A stretch of DNA of 64,000 nucleotides from Mycobacterium sp. GA-1285 (GTDB lineage Bacteria > Actinomycetota > Actinomycetes > Mycobacteriales > Mycobacteriaceae): contig NZ_LQIS01000045.1 of the NCBI RefSeq assembly GCF_001499905.1, forward strand, positions 1-64,000, given 5' to 3'. The notes below the pieces were generated by a model. The model was not told the origin of the DNA. It made no database searches and was given only the letters and a program-made list of their open reading frames with translations. This document shows positions 10,407 through 20,728 of the stretch, in pieces (the stretch's first letter is position 1; the number at the start of each line of letters is the position of its first letter). The position numbers and the translations under genes are program-made.

Positions 10407-11026
10407 CAGGAAACGATCCGCACGAGCCGGTGACCGTCACCGACAAACGGCGCATCGATCCGGTCACCGGTGAAGTGAGAGAGGCAGGTTCGGGTCCGGC
10501 GCCGGATGCGGAGCCGGACGCGGCCGCTGCGACGGCGGCAGGGGAGGAGGCCGACAAGGCCTCCGAACTGCTCGCCGATCTGCAGAGGGTGCAAGCCGAT
10601 TTCACGAACTACCGCAAGCGGGCGTTGCGCGATCAGCAGGTGGCGGCGGACCGGGCGAAAGCATCGGTCATCTCGCAGCTGCTGCCGATCCTCGACGACC
10701 TCGACCGGGCCCGAAGTCACGGTGACCTCGAGAGCGGTCCGCTCAAGGCAGTGGCCGACAAGTTGGTGAACACCCTTGAGGGGCTGGGGCTTTCGGGATT
10801 CGGCGCCGAGGGCGACGACTTCGACCCCGAACTTCACGAGGCCGTGCAGCACGAGGGTGAGGGCACTCACCCCGTCATAGGCACCGTGATGCGACGCGGT
10901 TACAAGGTAGGCGATCAGGTCGTGCGCCATGCCATGGTCGGTGTGGTGGACACGGTTCCCGAGGACGCTGCCCACGGCGATGACGACGCCGCGGGTGACG
11001 GTGCGCCGGAAGTCGAAGCCGAATGA
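10403..11026 (+). CDS. grpE: GrpE, nucleotide exchange factor for DnaK
   Basis: 207 residues with GTG start overlapping the dnaK stop (GTGA), indicating translational coupling. A disordered acidic/Ala-rich N-terminus of about 45 residues precedes the coiled coil (LLADLQRVQADFTNYRKRALRDQ) and the C-terminal beta domain with HEAVQHEGEGTHPVIGTVMRRGYKVGDQVVRHAMVGVV. GrpE releases ADP from DnaK. The C-terminal tail after the beta domain is again acidic. A 151-bp spacer with hairpins and a small ORF separates it from dnaJ. Confidence 0.97.
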
Positions 11027-11042
11027 CGAGGAGGTGGCGCGG

Positions 11043-11062
11043 ATTCGCCCGAGGGGGCGAAT
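11043..11062 (+). other. Stable hairpin in the grpE-dnaJ spacer
   Basis: ATTCGCCC (11043-11050) pairs perfectly with GGGCGAAT (11055-11062) around a GAGG tetraloop. It starts 16 bp after the grpE stop. There is no T-run, so it may be an RNA stability or processing element rather than a terminator, since dnaJ and hspR must be expressed from the same operon unless a promoter lies in the spacer. Confidence 0.55.
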
Positions 11063-11091
11063 TCTGCGTCACCCTCGACTCGGAGGAAACG

Positions 11092-11136
11092 ATGAATCCG
11101 ACGCGATTCGTCGGCAACCAGCAAAATCTGAAGTGA
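11092..11136 (+). CDS. Possible 14-codon leader ORF between grpE and dnaJ
   Basis: An ATG lies 5 nt after a GGAGGA Shine-Dalgarno at 11082-11087 and opens a frame of 14 codons (MNPTRFVGNQQNLK) ending in TGA at 11134-11136. A second hairpin, CCGACG (11098-11103) with CGTCGG (11109-11114), lies inside it. dnaJ has its own perfect ribosome site 25 bp after the small stop codon. Whether it is translated is unknown; a chance match is possible because the spacer is rich in AGGAGG-like strings. Confidence 0.35.
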   Translation: MNPTRFVGNQQNLK

Positions 11137-11177
11137 GACTGCGATAAACCTACAAGAGCGAAAGGAGGTGACGCGGC

Positions 11178-12356
11178 ATGGCCCCGCGTGAGTGGGTCGA
11201 AAAGGACTTCTACAAGGAACTCGGCGTCTCCTCTGACGCCAGCGATCAGGACATCAAGCGGGCGGCCCGAAAGCTGCTCGCGGAGAACCATCCCGACCGC
11301 AACCCCGGGAACTCGACCGCCGAAGAGCGGTACAAGGCCGTTTCGGAGGCCAAGGAGGTGCTCACCGATCCGGCCAAGCGCAAGGAGTACGACGAGACCC
11401 GGCGGCTGTTCGCCAACGGCGGTTTCGGTCGCGGCAGGTTCGGCGGCGGCGGGGGCTTCGGCGGATTCGGTGGCGGTGACGGCGCCGAGTTCAACCTGAA
11501 CGACCTGTTCGATGCGGCGGGCCAGACCGGCGGGGCCAACATCGGCGACCTGTTCGGTGGTCTCTTCGGCCGAGGCGCCCAGCAGCCCCGGCCCAGCAGG
11601 CCGCGCCGCGGCAACGACCTCGAAACCGAGGCGGAGCTGTCGTTCCTGGAAGCCACCAAGGGTGTGGCGATGCCGTTGCGGCTCACCAGTCCCGCGCCGT
11701 GCACGAACTGTCATGGCAGCGGCGCCCGTCCCGGCACGAGTCCGAAGGTCTGCCCGAACTGCAACGGGTCCGGGGTGATCAACCGCAACCAGGGCGCGTT
11801 CGGATTCTCCGAGCCGTGCACCGAGTGCCGTGGCAGCGGGTCGATCATCGAGCACCCCTGTCAGGAGTGCAAGGGTACCGGGGTCACCACCCGCACCCGC
11901 ACGATCAACGTTCGGATCCCGCCGGGCGTGGAGGACGGTCAACGGATTCGGTTGGCCGGCCAGGGCGAAGCGGGTCTGCGCGGCGCACCGTCGGGCGACC
12001 TTTATGTCACCGTTCATGTGCGGCCCGACAAGGTGTTCGGCCGCGACGGCGACGATCTGACCGTCACCGTACCCGTCAGCTTCCACGAATTGGCGTTGGG
12101 CACAACGCTTTCGGTGCCGACGCTCGAGGGTAAGGTCGGTGTGCGGGTCCCCAAGGGCACCTCCGACGGACGCATCCTGCGCGTGCGCGGTCGTGGTGTT
12201 CCGAAACGCTCTGGCGGACACGGCGATCTGCTGGTGACGGTGAAGGTGGCGGTGCCGCCGAATCTGGAGGGCGAGGCCGCCGAGGCGTTGGAGGCCTATG
12301 CGAAGGCGGAACGGGCCAGTGGCTTCGATCCGCGGGCCGGATGGGCAGGTGCGTGA
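11178..12356 (+). CDS. dnaJ: DnaJ (DnaJ1), Hsp40 co-chaperone
   Basis: 392 residues. The J-domain covers about residues 10-75 with the HPD motif (ENHPDRNPG). A Gly/Phe-rich stretch follows (about 80-100), then four CxxCxGxG zinc motifs (CTNCHGSG, CPNCNGSG, CTECRGSG, CQECKGTG) and the C-terminal substrate-binding domains. It stimulates DnaK ATPase and delivers clients. The start is fixed by AAAGGAGGTGA at 11161-11171, six bases before the ATG. The stop overlaps the hspR start by one base (TGATG). Confidence 0.97.
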   Translation: MAPREWVEKDFYKELGVSSDASDQDIKRAARKLLAENHPDRNPGNSTAEERYKAVSEAKEVLTDPAKRKEYDETRRLFANGGFGRGRFGGGGGFGGFGGGDGAEFNLNDLFDAAGQTGGANIGDLFGGLFGRGAQQPRPSRPRRGNDLETEAELSFLEATKGVAMPLRLTSPAPCTNCHGSGARPGTSPKVCPNCNGSGVINRNQGAFGFSEPCTECRGSGSIIEHPCQECKGTGVTTRTRTINVRIPPGVEDGQRIRLAGQGEAGLRGAPSGDLYVTVHVRPDKVFGRDGDDLTVTVPVSFHELALGTTLSVPTLEGKVGVRVPKGTSDGRILRVRGRGVPKRSGGHGDLLVTVKVAVPPNLEGEAAEALEAYAKAERASGFDPRAGWAGA

Positions 12357-12760
12357 TGGCAGCGAAACGGTCCAATGACGAGGCCCGCACGTTCCTGATC
12401 TCCGTGGCCGCGGAGCTGGCCGGCATGCATGCCCAGACGCTGCGCACCTATGACCGGCTCGGACTGGTGCGACCGCAGCGCACCTCCGGCGGCGGCAGGC
12501 GTTACTCGCAGCACGACGTCGAGTTGCTCCGGGAGGTGCAGCGGCTGAGCCAGGACGAGGGTGTCAACCTGGCCGGCATCAAGCGCATCATCGAACTGAC
12601 CAACCAGGTCGAAGCGCTGCAGGCGCGGGTGCGGGAGCTGACCGACGAAGTGGAGTCGCTGCGCGGGTCTCCACGCCGCGACCTCGCCGTGATGCCGAAG
12701 AGCACCGCGGTCGTGGTCTGGCAGCCCGGCGCCGGTCGGCGGCGACGGCAGGCGGAGTAG
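12356..12760 (+). CDS. hspR: HspR, MerR-type heat-shock repressor
   Basis: 134 residues from the ATG that overlaps the dnaJ stop; this start matches the known protein beginning MA-K. The MerR winged helix is clear (RTFLISVAAELAGMHAQTLRTYDRLGLVRPQRTSGGGRRYSQHDVELLREVQRL), then a short coiled coil (NQVEALQARVRELTDEVESL), and a C-terminal Lys-Ser-Thr-Ala-Val-Val-Val-Trp element. The end is longer and more Arg-rich (GAGRRRRQAE) than the M. tuberculosis protein as I recall it. HspR, with DnaK as co-repressor, binds the HAIR sites upstream of dnaK and clpB. Confidence 0.96.
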   Translation: MAAKRSNDEARTFLISVAAELAGMHAQTLRTYDRLGLVRPQRTSGGGRRYSQHDVELLREVQRLSQDEGVNLAGIKRIIELTNQVEALQARVRELTDEVESLRGSPRRDLAVMPKSTAVVVWQPGAGRRRRQAE

Positions 12761-12767
12761 AGCTTCG

Positions 12768-13670
12768 TCAACCAATCGTGATCGAGAACCGAGCGGTCTC
12801 CGGCTTGTCGGGGGCCGCTTTTCGGTATCCGCCTCTGCATAGCGCATCCGTCGGAGCGGCCATCGGTTCGATGCCGATCAGGTCGTCGTTCGGGGGTGCG
12901 AAGAGTTGCGCTGCGGGATAACCGCTTTCGAAGGTCACGTCGATCCGGCGCCCGCCTCCGGTGAGGGTGAACACCGCGCCTTCGGGCACCTGGTCGAAAC
13001 CGTCGTCGTAGGCGGTGACCATCAGGGTCTGCTCACCGCCGGGCCAGGGCTTGTGCGCGCCGGTGGGTATGCCCTTGTCGTCCACCGGCAGGTGGCGCAT
13101 CGCCGGGGTGCTCAACGTCCACTCCTCGCGCGGCACGCCGGGGATCTTGACGTACGGGTGATAGCCGAAGCACAGCGGTACGGCCACCGACGAGGTGGGC
13201 GTCACGGTGGTCTCGATGGTGAGCCTGCGGGCGTCGAGCGTGACGTGTTGAGTGAGCATGTGCGGAAAGGGAAACGCCGCGAGCAGTTGTGCGTCGGCGC
13301 CGTAGTCGAGCACTGCGGTCATGCTGTTGTCCGTACGGTCGCTGACTTCCCAGCCGGGGTAGGCGGCGAGCACGCCGTGAATCGGCGCGCCGTGGTCATC
13401 GGTTCGAACCCCACCTGTCCCCGGAGTCAGGGTGACCACGGACCCGTCGACCTCATAGCTGTTGGCGCTCAACCGGTTCGCCCACGGATACAGGATGGGG
13501 ATCCCCATCGTCTTGCCATTGTTCACATAGGCCGTCAAACCGCGGCGCTGACCGAGGAACTCATCACCCGACTCCGCCAGCGACGTGCCCACCATGCCCG
13601 CGGCGGGGACGAACGTCGCGGTCAGGTCCGACGACGAATCCCTCAGCGTGACGGCATCGAAGTCAACCAC
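12768..13670 (-). CDS. Aldose 1-epimerase family protein
   Basis: 300 residues from GTG. Galactose-mutarotase-like features: AGMVGTSL, the FLGQRRGLTAYVNNGKTMGIPILYPWANRL segment, and a HPYVKIPG segment containing the probable catalytic His. The last part (LFAPPNDDLIGIEPMAAPTDAL) carries the conserved Glu of this family. It interconverts anomers of a hexose or hexose phosphate; the exact substrate is unknown. It is convergent with hspR (7-bp gap) and stands alone, upstream of the flavohemoprotein on the same strand. Confidence 0.88.
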   Translation of the reverse strand: MVDFDAVTLRDSSSDLTATFVPAAGMVGTSLAESGDEFLGQRRGLTAYVNNGKTMGIPILYPWANRLSANSYEVDGSVVTLTPGTGGVRTDDHGAPIHGVLAAYPGWEVSDRTDNSMTAVLDYGADAQLLAAFPFPHMLTQHVTLDARRLTIETTVTPTSSVAVPLCFGYHPYVKIPGVPREEWTLSTPAMRHLPVDDKGIPTGAHKPWPGGEQTLMVTAYDDGFDQVPEGAVFTLTGGGRRIDVTFESGYPAAQLFAPPNDDLIGIEPMAAPTDALCRGGYRKAAPDKPETARFSITIG

Positions 13671-13813
13671 GAGACGATCGTCCCACGCTGCAGACGGAGT
13701 CGGCGCCTTACCGGTTTGTGAATCTGGCGACGCTCAGAGCGCCGAAACCGTCGCCGGATGCACAATTCAGCGATATGGGCGCGGGTCAGTCGGAGCGGGC
13801 GCCGCGCGACGCG

Positions 13814-14977
13814 TCAGGAGGCCAGCGGATCGTGCTGAATGCGTTCGGCCGGTGCCCCTTTGGCGATCAGGGCGGCCTTGGTCGCCGTCACCATGGCCGG
13901 ACTGCCACAGATCAAAATCTGCCGGTCGCCCCAGTTGCCGTATCGGGTGACGACGTCGGCCAGCGTGCCGGTCTGTCGCACGTGCAGGCCGCGGGGTGGT
14001 CGCACATCCGGATAGTCCGCGGCCCACGGCGGGTCGACGTTGAACTCCGAGACCGGCGTGACCGAGAGCCAGGGGTTCTGTGAGGCGATCTCCCACAGAG
14101 TGCGGAGGTCGTAGAGGTCGCACGGATACCGTCCGCCGAAGAACAGGTGCACCCGCGGGTTGACGGCCCAACGGCTCAGATCCATGATCAGCGCCCGCAG
14201 TGGCGCCAGCCCGGTGCTGCCCGCCACCATCAGTACGTCGCCGCCGTCGCGGTCCACGTGCAGCCCACCGTGCGGATGGGACAGTCGCCATCGGTCGCCG
14301 GGTGTCGTCTCGGCGACGATGGCGGTGCTGACCATCCCACCGGGTACCGAGCGGATGTGGAACTCGATGCCACCGCCGGGTTCGGTCGGGATCGACGGGC
14401 TCAGGTACCGCCACCGGCGCGGCCACTGCGGGATTTGAACCGTCACGTACTGGCCCGGGTGGTAGAACAACGGCTGATCCAATTGCAACCGCACGACGGA
14501 GACGTCGCGGGTGACGCGCATGTGCTCGACGACCGTGCCGTCGCAGTATGGCGGGCCCGTCTCCGCGTCGGCGGCGCCACGCATCACCCCGACCATCAAC
14601 GCGACCGCGTCGTGCGTGGCCTCGGCCAGCCGGTCGTCCCAGCTCGCGGCGAAGTGATTGCGGAAACCGGCATACAACGCGGTTTGCATGCTCTCGTAAT
14701 GTCGTTGCGTCACACCGTATTTGCGGTGGTCGCGGCCCAGTTGGGCGAGGAATGCCACGGGCTCCTGCGCTCGTTGGGCGACGAGTTCATCGAGAACCCA
14801 GGTGACGGCGTGCGCGAACCGCCGGCGTTGCTCGTCCATGTCCGGCGGGAACAGGTCGCGCACCGAGATGTCGATCGCGAACCAGTGGCTGTAGAAACTC
14901 CGGATCAGGTCGGAGCCGAGCGCGGGATCGACCGCGTCGCGCAGCATGCGCAGCGCGTCACGGTCGTCGAGTCCCAC
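13814..14977 (-). CDS. Flavohemoprotein: globin domain plus FAD/NAD(P) reductase
   Basis: 387 residues from GTG. The N-terminal globin domain (about 1-135) shows FYSHWFAIDISVRDLFPPDMDEQRRRFAHA and a probable proximal His in LGRDHRKYGVTQRHY. The reductase part has the FAD motif RYLS (in RRWRYLSPS), the NAD phosphate loop GSTGLAPLRAL and the C-terminal ICGSPAMV strand. From memory it resembles Rv0385, assigned to the type II flavohemoglobins, which differ from NO dioxygenases and may oxidise D-lactate. Which activity this one has cannot be read from sequence alone. Confidence 0.87.
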   Translation of the reverse strand: MGLDDRDALRMLRDAVDPALGSDLIRSFYSHWFAIDISVRDLFPPDMDEQRRRFAHAVTWVLDELVAQRAQEPVAFLAQLGRDHRKYGVTQRHYESMQTALYAGFRNHFAASWDDRLAEATHDAVALMVGVMRGAADAETGPPYCDGTVVEHMRVTRDVSVVRLQLDQPLFYHPGQYVTVQIPQWPRRWRYLSPSIPTEPGGGIEFHIRSVPGGMVSTAIVAETTPGDRWRLSHPHGGLHVDRDGGDVLMVAGSTGLAPLRALIMDLSRWAVNPRVHLFFGGRYPCDLYDLRTLWEIASQNPWLSVTPVSEFNVDPPWAADYPDVRPPRGLHVRQTGTLADVVTRYGNWGDRQILICGSPAMVTATKAALIAKGAPAERIQHDPLAS

Positions 14978-15002
14978 GCGGCCCGAGTGTATGTCAGGTC
15001 GG

Positions 15003-16001
15003 CTACGTCTCTCGCCGGCGAAGTGCCGCCAGCACGATCAGCGCCGCGCCGACGGCGGTCCAGCAGGCCAGCACGATGACCGGCACAGCGCCGCCGGACC
15101 CGTCGAAGAACGCCGCCGACCGCAGCAGGGTGGCGTTGGCGCCCTGCGGAAGGAACTGCCCGAAATGCCCCCATCCGCTCGGCAGCAGTTCGGGAGCGCT
15201 GTTCAGACCGGAGAGCGGGTTGCCGACGAGAAGGGCGAACACCGCGCCCAGCGCCAAGCCGACGCGGCCGAACAGCGATCCCAGGCCCAGCAGCGTCAAC
15301 CCCATGGCCAGCGTGCCCAGCGTCAGCGCACCGGCGACGCCCCAGAAGTTCGCGTCGAACGATCTCAGCACCCAGCGCAGCAGCGCGGCGATGGACAGGC
15401 CGGCGACACCGGCGAAGACCACGGCGGCGGCGAACCGAGTCCACACCTCGCGCTTGAGCGCGAGCATCAACGCGATCGCGGGCAGAAGTCCGGCAAGGGT
15501 GATGGGCAGCGCCGACGCGGCCAGGCCGGCGCCGCGTGGATCGTCGGCGGTCGGCGGCGCCAGATCCTCGACCTGCAACTGAGTGCCGGTCTTCTGCGCA
15601 ATGCCGCTGCCGATCTGCGTCAACATCTGGGCGATCATCGGGCTGCCGCCGGTGGCGATCATCAGCGTGGGTCCGTCGGGCCCGAGTGCGATGCCGCCGT
15701 AGACGTCACGCGCGCTGATCGCTTCACGCAGCGCGTCCGCGCTGGGGTAATAGGTGACCGAGAACGCGCCCGGCGCGTGCTGTTCCATCGTGGCGGCCAG
15801 TTGTCCGCTCGCCGCCTGAGGGCCCGCGGCGCCGATCGGCACGTCGTGCGGAGCGGTGCGGGCCGCGGGCAGCGCGAAGGCCAACGCGACGATCGCGATG
15901 ACGACGGTGAGCACCACGACAACGCCTGTCGCCCGTATCGCGGCAGGTGCTTCGTGGACCGGTGATGCGTGGGTGGAGCGCGCGGGGGTTTCGGTAGTCA
16001 T
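15003..16001 (-). CDS. Multi-pass membrane protein, ABC-2 permease-like or YhgE/Pip-like
   Basis: 332 residues. One N-terminal span (about 24-46) is followed by an extracytoplasmic domain of about 130 residues, then five to six spans from about residue 180 to the end. The C-terminal block has LPQGANATLLRSAAFFDGSGG, a motif I associate with ABC-2-type/YhgE permease-like proteins. No ATPase is adjacent. It is divergent from the TetR gene 98 bp away, and a palindrome lies between them, so it is probably the TetR target: an exporter or efflux accessory of unknown substrate. Confidence 0.72.
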   Translation of the reverse strand: MTTETPARSTHASPVHEAPAAIRATGVVVVLTVVIAIVALAFALPAARTAPHDVPIGAAGPQAASGQLAATMEQHAPGAFSVTYYPSADALREAISARDVYGGIALGPDGPTLMIATGGSPMIAQMLTQIGSGIAQKTGTQLQVEDLAPPTADDPRGAGLAASALPITLAGLLPAIALMLALKREVWTRFAAAVVFAGVAGLSIAALLRWVLRSFDANFWGVAGALTLGTLAMGLTLLGLGSLFGRVGLALGAVFALLVGNPLSGLNSAPELLPSGWGHFGQFLPQGANATLLRSAAFFDGSGGAVPVIVLACWTAVGAALIVLAALRRRET

Positions 16002-16065
16002 GGCCGTGTCTTTTCATTCGTCGTTGAATTAATGCGCACCGGCAGCGTATAACCGCAGACGACAA

Positions 16066-16085
16066 ATTTCAACAACTATTGAAAT
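16066..16085. promoter_or_regulatory. Candidate TetR operator
   Basis: ATTTCAA-N6-TTGAAAT, a perfect 7-bp inverted repeat, sits 15 bp upstream of the tetR-like start and 65 bp from the divergent membrane-protein gene. Position and size fit autoregulation by the TetR protein. Confidence 0.55.
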
Positions 16086-16099
16086 GATAGCCTCGAGGA

Positions 16100-16747
16100 A
16101 TGGCGTCACCAGCAAAAACAGCCCGCCGCCGAGGCCGCCGCCAGGGTGAGCCGGTGTCGCGTGATGCGGTGCTCGCCGCGGCCCGCAAGCGGTTCGGCGC
16201 CGGGGGTTATGAGAAGACGACGCTGCGCGCGATCGCCCGCGACGCCCACGTCGACCCCTCGATGGTGCTTTATCTGTTCGGATCCAAGGCCGAGTTGTTC
16301 CGGGCGTCGCTCAACGTGGTCGTCGACCCCGGGGCCCTGGTCTCCGCGCTCGCCGGTGGTCCCGACGACGATCCCGACATCGGCACCCGCATGGTGCGCG
16401 CTTACCTGCGGATCTGGCAATCACCCGAATCGGGCCCGACGATGGTCGCGATGTTGCAGTCGGCCACCTCGAACTCCGACGCTCATGAAGCGTTCCGCGG
16501 GTTCATGCAGGACTATGTGCTGAGCGCGGTGTCCGAGGAACTCGGGGGAGGGGGGCAGGCCCGGCTGCGCGCGCTGCTGGCCGCCAGCCAACTCGTGGGC
16601 ACGGCGATACTGCGCTTCGTCATGAAGATTCCACCGTTGGCCACGCTGCCCGACGACGACCTGGTGCGGCTTCTGGCTCCGACGGTCACGCGATACCTCA
16701 CCGCCGACGCGGCCGATCTCGGGCTGCCGGCGTTCGACGAGTCATAA
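16100..16747 (+). CDS. TetR-family transcriptional regulator
   Basis: 215 residues with a basic Arg-rich N-terminus (PAKTARRRGRRQGEP) and the TetR helix-turn-helix (VLAAARKRFGAGGYEKTTLRAIARDAHVDPSMVLYLFGSKAELFRASL). The ligand-binding domain has the actinobacterial TetR_C pattern (RMVRAYLRIWQSPESGPTMVAMLQSATSNSDAHEAFRGFM). It probably represses the divergent membrane gene. Its stop overlaps the convergent gene's stop by 6 bp. Confidence 0.9.
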   Translation: MASPAKTARRRGRRQGEPVSRDAVLAAARKRFGAGGYEKTTLRAIARDAHVDPSMVLYLFGSKAELFRASLNVVVDPGALVSALAGGPDDDPDIGTRMVRAYLRIWQSPESGPTMVAMLQSATSNSDAHEAFRGFMQDYVLSAVSEELGGGGQARLRALLAASQLVGTAILRFVMKIPPLATLPDDDLVRLLAPTVTRYLTADAADLGLPAFDES

Positions 16748-17392
16748 CCCGTGAATGCCCTTGTACAGCACCATGAGACCGATCACGACGAGAATGCCCG
16801 CCATCAGGACGGCGTGCTGGCGGTCCATCCAATCCTTGAGCCGGGTCAGCGGTCGGTCCAGGCGGTCACCGGAGACGGCGTAAGCCAAGATCGGCAGCGC
16901 CACAGTCGATCCGGCCACGATCACGAACCACGCGACGGCCAGCCAGTCATCGCGTGAGCCACCGGCGGCGCTGCCGATCGCCAAACCCGCTGCGGCACAG
17001 ATGAACAAGACTTTCGGGTTGACGACGGTCAAGGCCATCGCCGCGCCTCCTGCCCGCAACGGGCTCAAGGTGCTCAGGCTCTGCATCCAGCGAGGTTTGT
17101 GGGCTGACTTCTTCCGGTTGAGCCACCGGTGAATGCCGAAAACGATGAGTGCCGCACCGACCACGATCCGCAACCAGGACGCCCATCCCGGCGGTTGGCC
17201 CTCGCGCCCACCCATCAAGCTGGACACCTGGAGGAAGACGCTCGTCAGCACTGCCAACCCGATGAGCCATCCCGCCAGGAAGGCCAGTCCGGTCGGGCGC
17301 GGCCGCGGTGTGTGCAGCACGAGCACAGCGGGGATGATCGACAGCGGCGAGAGCGCCACCACCAACGCCAACGGGATCAATTCGGTCAGCAC
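16742..17392 (-). CDS. GAP/LysE-like membrane protein
   Basis: 216 residues from GTG at 17392, chosen because an AAGGGA site precedes it and the membrane-protein sequence starts there; the frame stays open further upstream but overlaps the next gene. Six hydrophobic segments are visible, starting LIPLALVVALSPLSIIPAVLVL, a typical opening for the GAP/Sap family, related to LysE-type exporters. Mycobacterial members have been linked to export of glycopeptidolipid precursors, but most are uncharacterised, so substrate is unknown. Confidence 0.75.
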   Translation of the reverse strand: MLTELIPLALVVALSPLSIIPAVLVLHTPRPRPTGLAFLAGWLIGLAVLTSVFLQVSSLMGGREGQPPGWASWLRIVVGAALIVFGIHRWLNRKKSAHKPRWMQSLSTLSPLRAGGAAMALTVVNPKVLFICAAAGLAIGSAAGGSRDDWLAVAWFVIVAGSTVALPILAYAVSGDRLDRPLTRLKDWMDRQHAVLMAGILVVIGLMVLYKGIHGL

Positions 17393-17484
17393 CGATCCCT
17401 TGTCCACGAAGCCGAACCTTATCGGAATGCCCGCTGCCGGTGCGGTTCTTGTGCGCCAGATGGTGTGTCCGACGACTATCGCGA

Positions 17485-17898
17485 TCAGACCGATCGCGTG
17501 GGGTGGTACTGGCAGGCCTTCCATTCGCCGCCCTCGCGCACGAAGTCGATGTCGAAGGTCTTGGTGCTGGGCTGGTTCGTGGCCGCGAACCGGACCGTGG
17601 CGACGGCCGACGACGGGGGCTTGCCCGCGATGGTCACCGAGTGGATCGAGATCCGGGTGGGACCGTCGGCCTGCCGGCCGGCATACCACTCGGCCTCGAA
17701 CCCAGCGGCCCCGCGCATCGACGCGCAGACGTGCGTGGCGAACGACGCGAAGTCCACGCGGTTGTACGAGCCGTTCATGCCGTCGAGGACCGCGCGGACC
17801 TGCTCCTCGTCGCTGGCCGCGGCCGCGGGGGCGGCCAACGCTGACGAGACGGCCGCGCTCAGTGCGAAGCCCGCGATTGCAGCGGTGAGTCGACGCAT
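17485..17898 (-). CDS. Secreted protein with Rv0361-like C-terminal fold
   Basis: 137 residues from ATG 17898. A Sec signal peptide is clear (MRRLTAAIAGFALSAAVSSALAAPAAAA). The mature part (VRAVLDGMNGSYNRVDFASFATHVCASM, then TFDIDFVREGGEWKACQYHP) resembles the C-terminal domains of the proteins at 31345-32199 and 43350-43796. The pattern is a small NTF2-like alpha/beta domain with two Cys, probably disulfide-bonded outside the membrane. Function is unknown. It is upstream of the GAP-like gene on the same strand. Confidence 0.72.
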   Translation of the reverse strand: MRRLTAAIAGFALSAAVSSALAAPAAAASDEEQVRAVLDGMNGSYNRVDFASFATHVCASMRGAAGFEAEWYAGRQADGPTRISIHSVTIAGKPPSSAVATVRFAATNQPSTKTFDIDFVREGGEWKACQYHPTRSV

Positions 17899-18004
17899 GG
17901 GGACAAGCGTCGCTGATGCAGATGTGAAAGCTGTGGCAGTTGTGCGGCGTGTTGTTTTTAAAGCCAGAAGATGCGAAGGCCGGGTGGGGCGAAAACTGAT
18001 TAGA

Positions 18005-18025
18005 CTTGAGCGGAACAGACTCAAG
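18005..18025 (+). promoter_or_regulatory. HAIR operator for HspR upstream of clpB
   Basis: CTTGAGC-N7-ACTCAAG differs from the perfect HAIR repeat at one position. It is about 70 bp upstream of the clpB start, so clpB belongs to the same HspR regulon as the dnaK operon. Confidence 0.9.
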
Positions 18026-18037
18026 ATTGACGACGTT
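18012..18037 (+). promoter_or_regulatory. Predicted SigH/SigE-type promoter overlapping the clpB HAIR site
   Basis: GGAAC at 18012-18016 lies in the 7-bp spacer of the HAIR site, and CGTT follows at 18034-18037 after 17 bp. Repressor and ECF sigma factor would compete for the same face of DNA. Spacing is identical to the dnaK promoter. Confidence 0.6.
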
Positions 18038-18094
18038 GCACTATCCGACAAGCATTTTTGCCAAGCCTCACGTACCTAGGAAAGGGAAGGTGTC

Positions 18095-20665
<2,571 letters not shown>

Positions 20666-20669
20666 GCGA

Positions 20670-20712
20670 TTCGGCGTGCTCGCTCATTCTCAGCATGGGT
20701 GCGCACGCCGAA
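20670..20712 (+). terminator. Possible terminator hairpin after clpB
   Basis: TTCGGCGTGC (20670-20679) and GCACGCCGAA (20703-20712) form a perfect 10-bp stem with a 23-nt loop, starting 5 bp after the clpB stop. There is no T-run. The loop is long for a terminator, so a role in RNA processing is equally possible. Confidence 0.4.
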
Positions 20713-20728
20713 CCCGCAAGATGGGGAC

